Under the pieces are notes generated by a model. That model made no database searches. It saw only the letters and a program-made list of their open reading frames with translations, and was not told the origin of the DNA. Both the position numbers and the translations under genes were made by a program. Source: an uncultured Clostridia bacterium (GTDB lineage: Bacteria; Bacillota; Clostridia; Oscillospirales; Acutalibacteraceae). Taken from it: DNA of 64,000 bases. Below, piece by piece: positions 27,538-36,921 of the stretch (its first letter is position 1; each line of letters opens with the position of its first letter). The stretch spans positions 1 to 64,000 of the forward strand of contig CALYBL010000014.1 of the NCBI GenBank assembly GCA_944412495.1, written 5' to 3'.

Positions 27538-28872
27538 CTATTTGTTTTGAATATTTTTTATAATATCGTCTACGGTTGCTTTTTCGTGGGAATTGCGCTT
27601 TAACAGCTTTTCAATTTTCTGTATTGCATAAACAACCGTAGTATGGTCTCTGTCACCAAATTCCTTGCCTATATTGACATATGGCATACCGGTTATTTCG
27701 CGTACGACATACATTGCAATCTGACGTGCACGCGATATAGGCGCATCTCGCTTCTGTGAGCGTATGTCCTCCGGTGTTACCATATATGTGCGTGCAACCT
27801 CGTTTATAATGCGTTCTACTGTAATAGGCTCGGGCTGGTCGTCATTTCTTATGTCGCGTATGGCATTCTGGGCCATGCTTATGCTTGGATTATCCGAGCC
27901 GAGCATTGAAAATGCCTTAAGCTTTTTGACAACTCCTTCAAGCTGGCGTATGTTTGATTTTACCTGCTCAGCAATATAATATACAACGTCCTCTTTAAGT
28001 CTCATGCCGAGCAGCAGCGCCTTGCGCTGTATTATACCCACCCTCATTTCAAAATCAGGCGGCTGTATGTCGGAAATAAGTCCCGATTCAAAGCGTGAAC
28101 GAAGTCTTTCATCAAGTGTTTTTATATCCTTAGGAGGTCTATCTGAGGTCATGACTATCTGCTTGTGATCCTGATAGAGAGAATTGAAGGTGTTAAAAAA
28201 TTCCTCCTGAGTGCTGTCCTTTCCGGCAAAAAACTGAACGTCGTCTACTAAAAAGACGTCGCAGTTGCGGTATTTATTCTGAAATTCACTTATCGCACTT
28301 TGGCCACCCTGTATGTCGCCGCTGCGTATTGCGGGTATAAGCTCGCGCATAAAGTCCTCGGCGCGGACGTATCTTACAACCTTATTTGGAAATTTATTGT
28401 TTATCGTATTTTGTATTGCCCTGAGCAGATGTGTTTTTCCAAGTCCGGAGTTGCCGTATATAAAAAGAGGATTATATATCACAGCAGGGTTTTCCGCTAC
28501 GGCGAGCGAGGCCGCATGTGCAAATTTATTGGATGAGCCTACTACAAAGTTATCAAATGTATATTCATAGTCAGATGAAAGATTAATGCTTTCAGTTTCC
28601 TTTTCAGAAGGTACTGAGGGAGAATCATCCTCTGTAACTATGCTTATATTTACTCCAAAGCCCAAAACAGCTTCAAAGCCGCTTCTTATAACTGACGCGT
28701 AGTTGTCCATAATAACGCTCTTCTGAAATGGCGTTTTTACAAAAAGCGTGACCTCGTTTCCTTTTATATCAACCGGCGAAAGCTCGTTTATCCATACGCT
28801 GTATGCTACTGAGGATATATTTTCTTTGCAATATTCCTTAACCTTTTCCCAGGCTTCCTTTAAAGACTCCAT
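27538..28872 (-). CDS. dnaA: Chromosomal replication initiator DnaA
   Basis: A 444-residue initiator. Domain I (1-80) begins ESLKEAWEKVKEYCKENISS; the linker (about 85-105) is short; the AAA+ domain has Walker A GNSGLGKTHLL and Walker B FLVDDVQFFAG; domain IV carries the DNA-binding signature GDRDHTTVVYAIQKIEKLL. It melts the origin and recruits the helicase loader. AAGGAG precedes the ATG. It is transcribed leftward, opposite to rpmH, the standard Firmicute arrangement. Confidence 0.98.
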   Translation of the reverse strand: MESLKEAWEKVKEYCKENISSVAYSVWINELSPVDIKGNEVTLFVKTPFQKSVIMDNYASVIRSGFEAVLGFGVNISIVTEDDSPSVPSEKETESINLSSDYEYTFDNFVVGSSNKFAHAASLAVAENPAVIYNPLFIYGNSGLGKTHLLRAIQNTINNKFPNKVVRYVRAEDFMRELIPAIRSGDIQGGQSAISEFQNKYRNCDVFLVDDVQFFAGKDSTQEEFFNTFNSLYQDHKQIVMTSDRPPKDIKTLDERLRSRFESGLISDIQPPDFEMRVGIIQRKALLLGMRLKEDVVYYIAEQVKSNIRQLEGVVKKLKAFSMLGSDNPSISMAQNAIRDIRNDDQPEPITVERIINEVARTYMVTPEDIRSQKRDAPISRARQIAMYVVREITGMPYVNIGKEFGDRDHTTVVYAIQKIEKLLKRNSHEKATVDDIIKNIQNK

Positions 28873-28926
28873 AAAAAAATATTCTCCTTAAAATTTCCTT
28901 TAAATACGTTTTTTCACTCATACTAT

Positions 28927-28955
28927 ATTTTATCATATTTTGTACTTTCTTTCAA
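28927..28955 (-). promoter_or_regulatory. Candidate dnaA promoter
   Basis: On the minus strand TTGAAA (28955-28950), a 17-bp spacer and TAAAAT (28932-28927) stand about 55-80 bp upstream of the dnaA start. Good match to sigma-A consensus. I see no strong DnaA box overlapping it. Confidence 0.6.
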
Positions 28956-28991
28956 GTAAACTATGATATTTTAATTATATATATAATTAAT

Positions 28992-29022
28992 AAAAAGCGC
29001 GTCTTAATAGGCCGCGCTTTTT
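28992..29022 (-). terminator. Intrinsic terminator upstream of dnaA
   Basis: Stem AAAAAGCGCG / CGCGCTTTTT with A and T runs. It most likely ends the leftward XRE transcript (29158-29454), insulating dnaA. Confidence 0.7.
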
Positions 29023-29157
29023 ATAGCTGTGCATTTTTTGATGAATAAGTATAATAACAGAAAAAAATAAAGTGAAAATAATTCACCAAGATTTAATTTG
29101 TAAAGTGAAAGTTAGTCACAACGCAAAATTTTATCGTTGCTTAAAATTTTAGCATGT

Positions 29158-29454
29158 TTAACTGCTGCATCGGTCCTCTTTCTCAAATAAATCTATATCA
29201 TCATCTGAATTATCATCAAAGCAATAATCGTTAAGCTCTTTAAAATCCAAAAATTCGGACAGAGTCATACTGAAGGCTAAAGCAATTTTATGAAGCGTTT
29301 TTGTTCTCGGATTAAAGGTCTTTCCGTTTATCAGATTGTCGAGTGTAGACTGGCTTACGCCGCTCATATTGGATAACGTATTTATCGTTATGTGCCGTGC
29401 TTTGCAAAGTGACAGTATCCGGTCGACAATTATACGTGAATAATTTCTGTCCAT
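29158..29454 (-). CDS. XRE-family regulator inserted between dnaA and rpmH
   Basis: A 98-residue regulator. The third of three in-phase ATG codons (29454) is chosen because GGAG lies 9 nt before it. The HTH domain (about 10-70) reads ILSLCKARHITINTLSNMSG, then VSQSTLDNLINGKTFNPRTK, followed by LHKIALAFSMTLSEFLDF. A short acidic tail (NDYCFDDNSDDDIDLFEKED) follows. It is flanked by the terminator at 28992 and a perfect palindrome at 29522. Placed at the replication origin, where most Firmicutes have no gene; the targets are unknown, and it may only control itself. Confidence 0.85.
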   Translation of the reverse strand: MDRNYSRIIVDRILSLCKARHITINTLSNMSGVSQSTLDNLINGKTFNPRTKTLHKIALAFSMTLSEFLDFKELNDYCFDDNSDDDIDLFEKEDRCSS

Positions 29455-29521
29455 TAGCATCATCTCCGCTACAAATTCACTTTTATTAGTATTTTCATGG
29501 TAGCAACAAAAATACGTAAAT

Positions 29522-29539
29522 TTACCCGTATACGGGTAA
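29522..29539. promoter_or_regulatory. Perfect 18-bp palindrome, candidate operator
   Basis: TTACCCGTATACGGGTAA is a perfect palindrome 67 bp upstream of the XRE start and about 150 bp upstream of the rpmH promoter. It fits the footprint of a dimeric HTH repressor. Assignment to the XRE protein is inferred from position. Confidence 0.5.
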
Positions 29540-29684
29540 GCGCGGAGCTAAAATATCGAAAAATTAGTTTTATTGAAGCTTTTAGGAGAAAAAGCGTAAG
29601 AATATAAGAAAGATTGTTTTATAAAATGAATAAACCGAAAAAATGCTTTTTTTGGCTTAAATATCACATCAATCCAATTTTTTA

Positions 29685-29714
29685 TTGACACAGCGGCAGT
29701 TTATGTTATATAAT
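29685..29714 (+). promoter_or_regulatory. Candidate rpmH-operon promoter
   Basis: TTGACA (29685-29690), an 18-bp spacer and TATAAT (29709-29714): both hexamers are perfect. It lies about 115 bp upstream of the rpmH start and should drive rpmH-rnpA-yidD-yidC and beyond. Confidence 0.8.
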
Positions 29715-29829
29715 CTCCTTACGATTAATAATATTTCAGAATGGAAAAGTATCGTTATAAATAAGTCTGCTCAATGCAGAACTTTTATATAAGCACTTTA
29801 CTTATTTTTTGTGAGAGGGGTGTACGTCA

Positions 29830-29964
29830 GTGCTTAGAACATATCAGCCTAAGAAGAGGCATGCGAAAAAGGAGCATGGCTTCCGTAAAAGAATGTCGAC
29901 GGCCAACGGCAGGAAAATTCTGTCAAGTCGCAGGGCCAAGGGCAGAAAGCGTTTATCTTATTAG
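29830..29964 (+). CDS. rpmH: 50S ribosomal protein L34
   Basis: A 44-residue, strongly basic protein. From a GTG start the sequence is [20 protein letters not shown] followed by [20 protein letters not shown] and RLSY. This is L34, one of the most conserved small proteins. GAGAGGGGTG lies upstream of the GTG. It is too short and has a non-ATG start, so longer-orf listings miss it. First gene of the rightward operon; rnpA follows 18 bp later. Confidence 0.97.
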   Translation: MLRTYQPKKRHAKKEHGFRKRMSTANGRKILSSRRAKGRKRLSY

Positions 29965-29982
29965 TTTTGAGGATTGATTTTG

Positions 29983-30318
29983 GTGTGCCCTATAAAAACA
30001 CTGAATCAAAATAAGGACTTCAGGCGTATATACGCAAAGTCAAAGGCCCATGTTCATCCTGCGCTGGTTACTTATATTTTAAAGAACCGCGTGGGATTTT
30101 GCCGTTTTGGCATAACAACAAGCCGTAAAATAGGAAATGCTGTTGTAAGAAACAGGTGCCGCAGAATAATTTATCACGCATTCAGAAATATTTATAATGA
30201 GAAGCTTGACGGTTTTGATTTTGTGTTTGTTGCGAGAGGAAGGACGGCCAAGCTGAAGAGCACGGATATTGAGAGAATTATTTTAAAACATCTGAGATTA
30301 TCGGGAATAATAGGTTAG
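29983..30318 (+). CDS. rnpA: Ribonuclease P protein component
   Basis: The protein partner of the RNase P ribozyme that trims tRNA 5' ends. The family signature is [20 protein letters not shown] (RNR motif), preceded by [16 protein letters not shown]. Starts at TTG 29974, TTG 29980 or GTG 29983 are possible; GAGG at 29969-29972 is best spaced for the last two. Length of about 111 residues is normal. Overlapping ribosomal order rpmH-rnpA-yidD-yidC is standard. Confidence 0.95.
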   Translation: MCPIKTLNQNKDFRRIYAKSKAHVHPALVTYILKNRVGFCRFGITTSRKIGNAVVRNRCRRIIYHAFRNIYNEKLDGFDFVFVARGRTAKLKSTDIERIILKHLRLSGIIG

Positions 30319-30352
30319 TCAAAGCTTATCGATAGGCTTTGGGAGCGATTGC

Positions 30353-30577
30353 ATGAAAAAACCTGTAATAAAGCTTATAAGGTTTTATCAAAAGCACATT
30401 TCGCCGGCTTTAGGCAGCAACTGTAAATATATACCCACTTGTTCACAATATACGCTTGAGGCTGTGGAAAGATTCGGTGCTTTAAAGGGCTGTTTGATGG
30501 GAGCATACAGGATACTGAGATGCAATCCGTTTTCAAAGGGCGGATACGACCCTGTTCCGGAAAAAAAGAAAAAATAG
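30353..30577 (+). CDS. yidD: Membrane protein insertion efficiency factor YidD
   Basis: A 74-residue basic protein of the YidD/Haemolysin family. Motifs: [39 protein letters not shown] and [14 protein letters not shown] with the conserved cysteines. It associates with the inner face of the membrane and assists YidC. Located between rnpA and yidC with 34- and 26-bp gaps. Confidence 0.96.
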   Translation: MKKPVIKLIRFYQKHISPALGSNCKYIPTCSQYTLEAVERFGALKGCLMGAYRILRCNPFSKGGYDPVPEKKKK

Positions 30578-30603
30578 CACAATAGTGCATGGAGGATTAA
30601 GGT

Positions 30604-31536
30604 TTGGGAATATTTGATTTTCTTATCAGCCAGCCGCTTGGCTTTATATTGTCGCTGTTTTACAGTCTTTGCAACAACTTCAGCATAGCGATAATACTTT
30701 TCACGCTGTTTATAACGCTGGTGCTTATGCCGCTTGATATAAGGCAGCAGAAAACCATGGCAAAGCAGGCGCGGCTCGCGCCGAAGCTTGAAGCGTTAAA
30801 GAAAAAATGCGGAGACGACAGGCAGAAATATCAGCAGGAGATGGCAGAGCTTTATCAGCGTGAGCATGTAAGCCTTACAGGCGGCTGTCTTGTGATGTTT
30901 ATAAGATTTCCTATACTTATAGGCGTTTACGGGGCCATAAGAAATCCGCTTTCATATATTCTCAACATATCGTCTGAAGCGATTGCCAGCGCCAAAAACA
31001 TTTTGATAGGCGCCGGAATCGGCAGTGAGAACATGACGGAGCTTGATATTATAAGGAATGCAGGTGCCTTGGGCGACAGTGTTCCGGAGGTTACAAATGC
31101 CGCAGGTGAGCTCAACTTCAACTTTTTGGGACTTGATCTTTCGCAGCAGCCGAGCTTTTCTATCAATATCTTCAAGGACTTTCAGCTTATTTGGCTCATA
31201 CCGATACTTGCCTGCGTATGCTCGCTTATAACGGCGCTGCTGAGCTCATATATAAACAAGAAAAACAATCCCCAGGCAAAGAGTCAGCTGCTCATGATGA
31301 TAATTTTAGGTCCTGTGCTTTCTCTTATAATCGCTTTTGGTGTTCCCGGCGCTGTCGGCTTTTACTGGGCATGCTCAAACCTCTTCGGCGGAATTTTAAG
31401 GGTTATTATAAGCCGGATATATACGCCGAATAAGATAAATGCAAAGACGGACTTCAAGCTTATATTAAAAAGACGCAAGGAAGAAGAGCTTATAAAGCAG
31501 AAATCAAAAACTTCGGCTGTTTCGGAGCAGTCGTAA
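30604..31536 (+). CDS. yidC: Membrane protein insertase YidC/Oxa1
   Basis: A 310-residue insertase of the Gram-positive (SpoIIIJ/YidC1) type without the large periplasmic domain. A TTG start follows GGAGGATTAAGG. Hydrophobic segments at about 10-45 (SLFYSLCNNFSIAIILFTLF), 95-120, 195-215 and 230-270. The cytoplasmic hairpin after the first core helix is DIRQQKTMAKQARLAPKLEA. It lacks an obvious lipobox because the N-terminus is short. It inserts membrane proteins with or without Sec, and is needed for sporulation in Bacillus. Confidence 0.95.
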   Translation: MGIFDFLISQPLGFILSLFYSLCNNFSIAIILFTLFITLVLMPLDIRQQKTMAKQARLAPKLEALKKKCGDDRQKYQQEMAELYQREHVSLTGGCLVMFIRFPILIGVYGAIRNPLSYILNISSEAIASAKNILIGAGIGSENMTELDIIRNAGALGDSVPEVTNAAGELNFNFLGLDLSQQPSFSINIFKDFQLIWLIPILACVCSLITALLSSYINKKNNPQAKSQLLMMIILGPVLSLIIAFGVPGAVGFYWACSNLFGGILRVIISRIYTPNKINAKTDFKLILKRRKEEELIKQKSKTSAVSEQS

Positions 31537-31568
31537 AATAATTAAATGTTTGTTCGGAGGACAGATAT

Positions 31569-32477
31569 ATGATAAGAGAAGCCATAGGAACGGGACAGAC
31601 CATCGAACAGGCTCAGGAGGATGCAGTGAGGCAGCTGGGCCTGTCGGCGGAGGATGAATACCAGATAGAGATAATCGAACTGCCGCATAAAAAGACGCTG
31701 GGAATATTTGGCGGAAGCCCCGCAAAGGTGCGCATATATATTGATGACGGCAAAACAGATGATGCGGCAGCTTTAAATACAGAGGAAAAATCGTTCAAGC
31801 CTGAAAAATCCGTTAAAGCCGCAAAATCAGACAGACCGGCCAAGACAGACGAGACGGCAAACAAAGTCTCTGATGAACAGACGGCGGAGGCACAATATAG
31901 CGAAGAGGACGCAAAAAAGGCGTCGGGATATTTAAAGGATGTGCTTGAGCAGCTTGGCATTGAAGGCTGCGAGGTATCGGTACAGCCGGACGGCGATGCC
32001 ATGCGACTTATTCTTTCCGGCGACAACATAAGCCTTGCCATAGGCCGCCGCGGCGAGACACTGGATGCTTTGCAGTATCTTTGCAGCGTTGTGACAAATC
32101 ATGACCGCGGACAGTTCCTGAGAGTAGTGCTTGATACCGGAAATTACAGGGAAAAGCGCGAAAAAACACTCGAAAGCCTTGCGAAAAACATGGCATCGAA
32201 AGCTAAGCGTACCGGGAGAAATCAGATGCTGGAGCCGATGAATCCATATGAGAGGCGGATAATACATACTGCCGTACAGGATGTTGACGGAATATCCTCA
32301 TGGTCGGTCGGAGAAGGCGCCAGCCGCCGGGTTGTAATCGGCCGCAAAAGAGGAGAGAGCGCGGGACGCAGGGGCTACATCCGCAGCTCATCACAGAAGG
32401 AACGTCCGGCAAGAGCAGAGGTACAAAATAAAGACGACCTTGACAGCGCGCCGCTGTATGGACGAATAGATAAATAA
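31569..32477 (+). CDS. jag: RNA-binding protein Jag (KhpB, SpoIIIJ-associated)
   Basis: A 302-residue Jag/KhpB protein. Jag-N domain (1-50: REAIGTGQTIEQAQEDAVRQ, FGGSPAKVRIYI), a charged Lys/Asp/Glu linker (about 55-118), a KH domain (about 120-195: LSGDNISLAIGRRGETLDAL with the IGRRG loop) and an R3H domain (LEPMNPYERRIIHTAVQDVD). It binds RNA with KhpA and affects cell division and envelope. A 45-residue Arg/Ser-rich tail follows R3H. It follows yidC by 32 bp, the usual partner arrangement. Confidence 0.95.
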   Translation: MIREAIGTGQTIEQAQEDAVRQLGLSAEDEYQIEIIELPHKKTLGIFGGSPAKVRIYIDDGKTDDAAALNTEEKSFKPEKSVKAAKSDRPAKTDETANKVSDEQTAEAQYSEEDAKKASGYLKDVLEQLGIEGCEVSVQPDGDAMRLILSGDNISLAIGRRGETLDALQYLCSVVTNHDRGQFLRVVLDTGNYREKREKTLESLAKNMASKAKRTGRNQMLEPMNPYERRIIHTAVQDVDGISSWSVGEGASRRVVIGRKRGESAGRRGYIRSSSQKERPARAEVQNKDDLDSAPLYGRIDK

Positions 32478-32493
32478 GTTTAAAGCAGTCAAC

Positions 32494-32522
32494 CAAGCCG
32501 CGGCCTTAAGGGCTGCGGCTTG
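32494..32522 (+). terminator. Hairpin after jag
   Basis: Stem CAAGCCGC...GCGGCTTG, interrupted by G-T pairs, lies just after jag. There is no clean T run, so termination strength is doubtful. The 286-bp gap up to mnmE otherwise shows nothing. Confidence 0.45.
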
Positions 32523-32793
32523 CGAGCGTTATCAGAGAATATTTTTGTTTTTGGATGTCAGATTACGGATTAAAATATTAAATAAGCCCCGAACAGTAAT
32601 GCAAAAGATGTGATGACAGGACAAAAAACAGAGCGCTATTACAGTGAAGCCGGGCTTTTTAATACGGATTTAGACAATACCAAATATTTTTTAGATGTGA
32701 AAATCGCAGACCAAGCAATTGCTGTGTTTTTAGCGGGGAAGCATTCGGTTATACAAGTATGACTTGCCGCACTTTTCAGCGGAGGAATTTGTT

Positions 32794-34164
32794 ATGGATT
32801 ACAGAGATGACACTATAGCGGCGATATCTACACCGCTCGCCGGCGGCGGAATCGGCGTAATAAGGATAAGCGGTCCGCAGGCAAAGCTTGTCGCTGACCG
32901 CGTATTCAAAAGCAGGAAGGGGGATATTTCCTCCCTTGACGGGTACCGTGCGCTGTTCGGAAGGATAAAGAGCGGCGGCGAGACGGTAGACGAATGCGTG
33001 GCGCTGAATTTCAACGCTCCTGCCTCGTACACCGGCGAGGATGTTGTGGAGCTGTCCTGTCACGGCGGAGTGCTTCTGCTGAAAAAGGTTCTGTCGCTCG
33101 TCATAAGCGCCGGCGCCCGGCTCGCCGAGCCGGGGGAGTTTACACGCCGAGCATTTTTAAACGGTAAGCTGGATTTGAGTCAGGCAGAAGCGGTCATGGA
33201 CATAATATCAGCAAAAAACGAGCAGGCACTCCGCGCCGCAGGCGAGATGAAGGACGGCGCTCTGAGCCGCAGAGTCAGCGATATGCGCCGGCGTCTTACC
33301 GGCGCGACGGCGCACCTGTCGGCTTGGATCGACTTCCCGGACGACGACATCCCTCAGGTCGAATCAGATGAGATAAAAGCGGAGATAAAGGCTGTAACAG
33401 ACGATATCGATGCTCTGCTTGGCAGCTATGAGAGCGGTATTATAATGCGCGAGGGCATTTCCGCCGTTATTGCAGGCCGCCCGAACGCCGGAAAATCCAC
33501 CGTTATGAATCTCCTTGCCGGCCGTGAAAGGTCGATAGTCACCGACATTGAGGGGACGACGCGCGACATAATCGAGGAAAGCGTAATGGCCGGCGGAGTG
33601 ATGCTTCGCCTTTCGGATACGGCCGGGCTTAGAGACACAAAGGACACGGTCGAGCGGCTTGGAGTCGAGAGGACGCGGGAATCGATAGAAAACGCCGGGC
33701 TTATCTTAGCGGTGTTTGACGGCTCAAAGGAGCTGTGCGCCGAGGATATGGAGCTGTGCCGTATATGCATGGGCCGCCCGGCCGTTGCAGTTATAAACAA
33801 GGACGACCTCGAAAAAAGGACAGACGAGGAATATATTGATAAATATTTCAGGCACCGGGTAAATATGTGTGCAAAAAGCGGCGAGGGGCTTGACCGGCTT
33901 TTTCGGGCGGTGGCCGAGGCGGTGGACTATGCGGATATAGACGCATCCGGGGGCATGCTTGCCACGGGCCGGCAAAGGGACTGTGCCGCGCGCGCGGGAG
34001 CGTCGCTGAGGCAGGCGCTGAGCGAGATGGAGTCGGGGCAGACGCCGGACATAGTCTGCGTGCTGCTGGATGAGGCACTGTCGGCGCTGCTTGAGCTGAG
34101 CGGCGAGCTTGTTACCGACACGGTTGTGGACGAAATATTTTCAAAATTCTGCATAGGAAAATAG
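32794..34164 (+). CDS. mnmE: tRNA modification GTPase MnmE
   Basis: A 456-residue GTPase. The ATG at 32794 follows GGAGGAATTTGTT; the frame is open further upstream but without a site. The N-terminal folate-binding domain has TPLAGGGIGVIRISGPQA and ends in GEFTRRAFLNGKLDLSQAEA. The G domain has GRPNAGKS, DIEGTTRD, DTAGLRDT and NKDD. The C-terminus is CIGK, with the conserved Cys. With MnmG it adds a carboxymethylaminomethyl group to U34 of certain tRNAs. mnmG follows 77 bp later. Confidence 0.96.
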   Translation: MDYRDDTIAAISTPLAGGGIGVIRISGPQAKLVADRVFKSRKGDISSLDGYRALFGRIKSGGETVDECVALNFNAPASYTGEDVVELSCHGGVLLLKKVLSLVISAGARLAEPGEFTRRAFLNGKLDLSQAEAVMDIISAKNEQALRAAGEMKDGALSRRVSDMRRRLTGATAHLSAWIDFPDDDIPQVESDEIKAEIKAVTDDIDALLGSYESGIIMREGISAVIAGRPNAGKSTVMNLLAGRERSIVTDIEGTTRDIIEESVMAGGVMLRLSDTAGLRDTKDTVERLGVERTRESIENAGLILAVFDGSKELCAEDMELCRICMGRPAVAVINKDDLEKRTDEEYIDKYFRHRVNMCAKSGEGLDRLFRAVAEAVDYADIDASGGMLATGRQRDCAARAGASLRQALSEMESGQTPDIVCVLLDEALSALLELSGELVTDTVVDEIFSKFCIGK

Positions 34165-34241
34165 GCAGATATTGCCGCAGTCTTTTAAACGGCAATTTTC
34201 TGCTTTAAATCGGTAAATTAGAATACAGCGGGATGGGAAAA

Positions 34242-36128
34242 ATGCTATTTGGAAATTATGACGTTATAGTAATAGGCGCCGGCCACGCGGGGATAGAGGC
34301 GGCGCTGGCCGCCGCGAGGCTGGGCTGCCGGACAGCGGTTTTCACTATGAATTTGGACAGTGTGGCTAACCTGCCCTGCAATCCGTCCATAGGCGGCACG
34401 GCAAAGGGTCACCTTGTCTGCGAAATTGACGCGCTGGGCGGAGAAATGGGCCGGGCGGCGGACGCCTCCACCCTGCAGAGCCGCATGCTGAACAGGGGCA
34501 AGGGCCCGGCAGTGCACAGTCTGCGCGCACAGGTCGACAGGCGCAGATACAGCGAATATATGAAGTCCGCGCTGGAAAAGCAGAGCGGGCTTGAGCTCAA
34601 GCAGGCACAGATAGTATCGCTCGAGCAGGCAAGCGGCGGCTGGGAGGTAACTACCCACCTCGGCGCGAGGTATGCCGCCAAAAAGCTCATAATATCTACC
34701 GGGACATATCTTGGCGGTAAAATATTTGTAGGAAGCGCCAGCTTTGAAAGCGGGCCTGACTTTATGTTTGCGGCAAAGGAGCTGTCGGCATCGCTGCTTA
34801 AGCTTGGGCTGCCGCTGCGCAGGTTTAAAACGGGAACTCCCGCGAGAGTACACAGCCGAAGCATAGATTACTCCGTGCTTGAAAAGCAGTACGGCGACGA
34901 GCCGCCGGAGCCGTTTTCCAAGGACACCGCAGCGCCTCTCGAAAACAGGGTGGTGTGCCATGTGACGTGGACAAACGAGAGGACAAAAGAGGTAATAATG
35001 CAGAATCTGCACCGCTCGGCGATGTATTCCGGAAGAATTGAGGGCAAGGGGCCGAGATACTGTCCAAGCCTTGAAGACAAAATGGTGCGTTTTGCCGACA
35101 AGGAGCGGCATCAGATATTTATTGAGCCGTGCGGTCTTAATACGCAGGAGATGTATCTTCAGGGCGCCTCCTCTTCAATGCCGGAGGATGTGCAGCGCGA
35201 TTTTTACCGCACCATCAAGGGGCTTGAGCATGTAGAAATTATGCGTCCGGCGTATGCCATTGAATACGACTGTGTCGACCCGCTGGCAATGGATGCGACG
35301 CTGGAGTTCAAGGACTGGCCGGGCCTTTACGGCGCGGGGCAGTTCAACGGCTCGTCGGGGTATGAGGAGGCTGCGGCGCAGGGCATTGTCGCCGGGATAA
35401 ACGCGGCGCTTTCGGTAATGGGCCGCGGGCAGCTCGTGCTTGGGCGGCAGACTTCGTATATCGGCACGCTTATAGACGACCTTGTTACAAAGGGCTGCTC
35501 CGACCCGTACAGGATGATGACCTCGCGCTCTGAGTACCGGCTGCTGCTGAGGCAGGATAATGCCGAGGAGCGCCTTACTCCCATAGGCCGCGAGATAGGA
35601 CTTATTCCTGAGGCGCGGTGGGCGGCGTTCATTAACCGGCAGGAGCTGAAGGGGAAAGAAATAAGCCGGCTCAAGAGCACCGTTCTTCCCCCGTCAGAGG
35701 AGCTTAACGCAATGCTTGTTTCACGTGAAACATCACCGGTGAGCAGCGGTATAAGGATAACCGAGCTGCTGCGCCGCCCGCAGGTCTCATATGATGACCT
35801 TGCGGTCGTCGATACCGATAGACCTGAGCTGCCGTTAGACATAAGGCACGCGGTTGAAACGGAAATAAAATACGAGGGATATATAGAAAAGCAGCTTGCA
35901 AGGGTCGCCGAGCTCAAGCGGCTGGAGAGCCGCATGCTGCCGGCGGACATTGATTATGAAGCCATAACCGGCATACGGCTTGAAGCAAAGGAAAAGCTTG
36001 CAAAGCACCGCCCGAAAAATTTGGGACAGGCGTCAAGGATATCGGGGGTGAGCACGGCCGACATATCAGTGCTGCTTATTTATCTCCAGAAAAGAGAGGG
36101 TGAGGGCAGGCATGCAGATAAAGCTTAA
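34242..36128 (+). CDS. mnmG: tRNA uridine-5-carboxymethylaminomethyl modification protein MnmG
   Basis: A 628-residue FAD protein partnered with MnmE. Rossmann motif YDVIVIGAGHAGIEAALAAA at the start; CNPSIGGTAKGHLVCEIDAL and MLNRGKGPAVHSLRAQVDR are family hallmarks; FAD/NADH region GQFNGSSGYEEAAAQG; C-terminal helical MnmE-binding domain ends HADKA. The ATG at 34242 has CGGGA 8 nt upstream; 34233 is an alternative. The coding sequence contains a perfect parS site (35717-35732). It overlaps rsmG by 17 bp. Confidence 0.96.
   Translation: MLFGNYDVIVIGAGHAGIEAALAAARLGCRTAVFTMNLDSVANLPCNPSIGGTAKGHLVCEIDALGGEMGRAADASTLQSRMLNRGKGPAVHSLRAQVDRRRYSEYMKSALEKQSGLELKQAQIVSLEQASGGWEVTTHLGARYAAKKLIISTGTYLGGKIFVGSASFESGPDFMFAAKELSASLLKLGLPLRRFKTGTPARVHSRSIDYSVLEKQYGDEPPEPFSKDTAAPLENRVVCHVTWTNERTKEVIMQNLHRSAMYSGRIEGKGPRYCPSLEDKMVRFADKERHQIFIEPCGLNTQEMYLQGASSSMPEDVQRDFYRTIKGLEHVEIMRPAYAIEYDCVDPLAMDATLEFKDWPGLYGAGQFNGSSGYEEAAAQGIVAGINAALSVMGRGQLVLGRQTSYIGTLIDDLVTKGCSDPYRMMTSRSEYRLLLRQDNAEERLTPIGREIGLIPEARWAAFINRQELKGKEISRLKSTVLPPSEELNAMLVSRETSPVSSGIRITELLRRPQVSYDDLAVVDTDRPELPLDIRHAVETEIKYEGYIEKQLARVAELKRLESRMLPADIDYEAITGIRLEAKEKLAKHRPKNLGQASRISGVSTADISVLLIYLQKREGEGRHADKA
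35717..35732. promoter_or_regulatory. parS site within mnmG
   Basis: TGTTTCACGTGAAACA is a perfect copy of the Firmicute parS consensus bound by ParB/Spo0J. Its position within a coding gene is like several Bacillus parS sites. It nucleates ParB spreading for origin segregation and condensin loading. Confidence 0.92.
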
Positions 36129-36801
36129 AGAGGCATATCGGGCGATAGAGGACAACGCAGCGGCATTTGAAACATATTATAATGAGCTGATTGACTGCAA
36201 CAAGAGGATAAATCTTACCGCGATAACACAGCGTGATGAGGTGTTTGTAAAGCATTTTGAGGACAGCCTTGCGCTGCTTGACGTGCTGAAGCTCGACTCC
36301 GGAAGCTCTCTTATCGATATAGGGTCGGGCGCGGGCTTTCCCGGGCTGGCGCTCAAGGCGGGCGGATGTATGGCGGACATTACTCTGCTGGACTCGACCC
36401 GCAAGCGCATAGATTTTCTGCAGCATATGTGCGAAGCGCTGAATGTAAGCTGTAACTGCGTTTGGAACCGCGCTGAGACAGCAGCACACGATGAGGAATA
36501 CAGAGGCAGGTTTGATTTTGCCGCGGCACGCGCTGTCGCAAAGCTTTCGGTGCTTATAGAATATGCCGTGCCTTTTCTCAAAGAGGGGGGGATTTTTGCC
36601 GCGCTCAAGGGCCCTTCAGCAAAGGAGGAAGCGGAGGAGGCATCCGCGGCCGCAGAAAAGCTCGGCTCAAGGATAGAGGATATAGCAGAATATTGCATAA
36701 GCGACGGCAGCAAACGGGCGATAGTACTGGTAAAGAAAATATCGCAAACCCCGACAATATATCCACGTCCGTCGGCAAGGATAGCAAAAAATCCACTGTA
36801 A
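36112..36801 (+). CDS. rsmG: 16S rRNA (guanine527-N7)-methyltransferase RsmG
   Basis: A 229-residue GidB/RsmG. ATG at 36112 lies inside the last codons of mnmG (17-bp overlap), preceded by GAGGGCAGGC; the GTG at 36100 is an alternative. SAM motif LIDIGSGAGFPGLALKAGG and the substrate loop KRINLTAITQRDEVFVKHFE near residue 40. It methylates N7 of G527 in 16S rRNA; its loss gives low-level streptomycin resistance in other bacteria. The mnmE-mnmG-rsmG-noc order is the classical one. Confidence 0.95.
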   Translation: MQIKLKEAYRAIEDNAAAFETYYNELIDCNKRINLTAITQRDEVFVKHFEDSLALLDVLKLDSGSSLIDIGSGAGFPGLALKAGGCMADITLLDSTRKRIDFLQHMCEALNVSCNCVWNRAETAAHDEEYRGRFDFAAARAVAKLSVLIEYAVPFLKEGGIFAALKGPSAKEEAEEASAAAEKLGSRIEDIAEYCISDGSKRAIVLVKKISQTPTIYPRPSARIAKNPL

Positions 36802-36921
36802 GGACTAATAAGCGGCAGAATGTTATAAAAAGCCTCCGACTGAAAATGTCAGGAAATAATGCCGCGCGCTGATATAATATTATGTAAATTAAAGCAGTGC
36901 AAAGCAGAGGAGGCTGCATAT

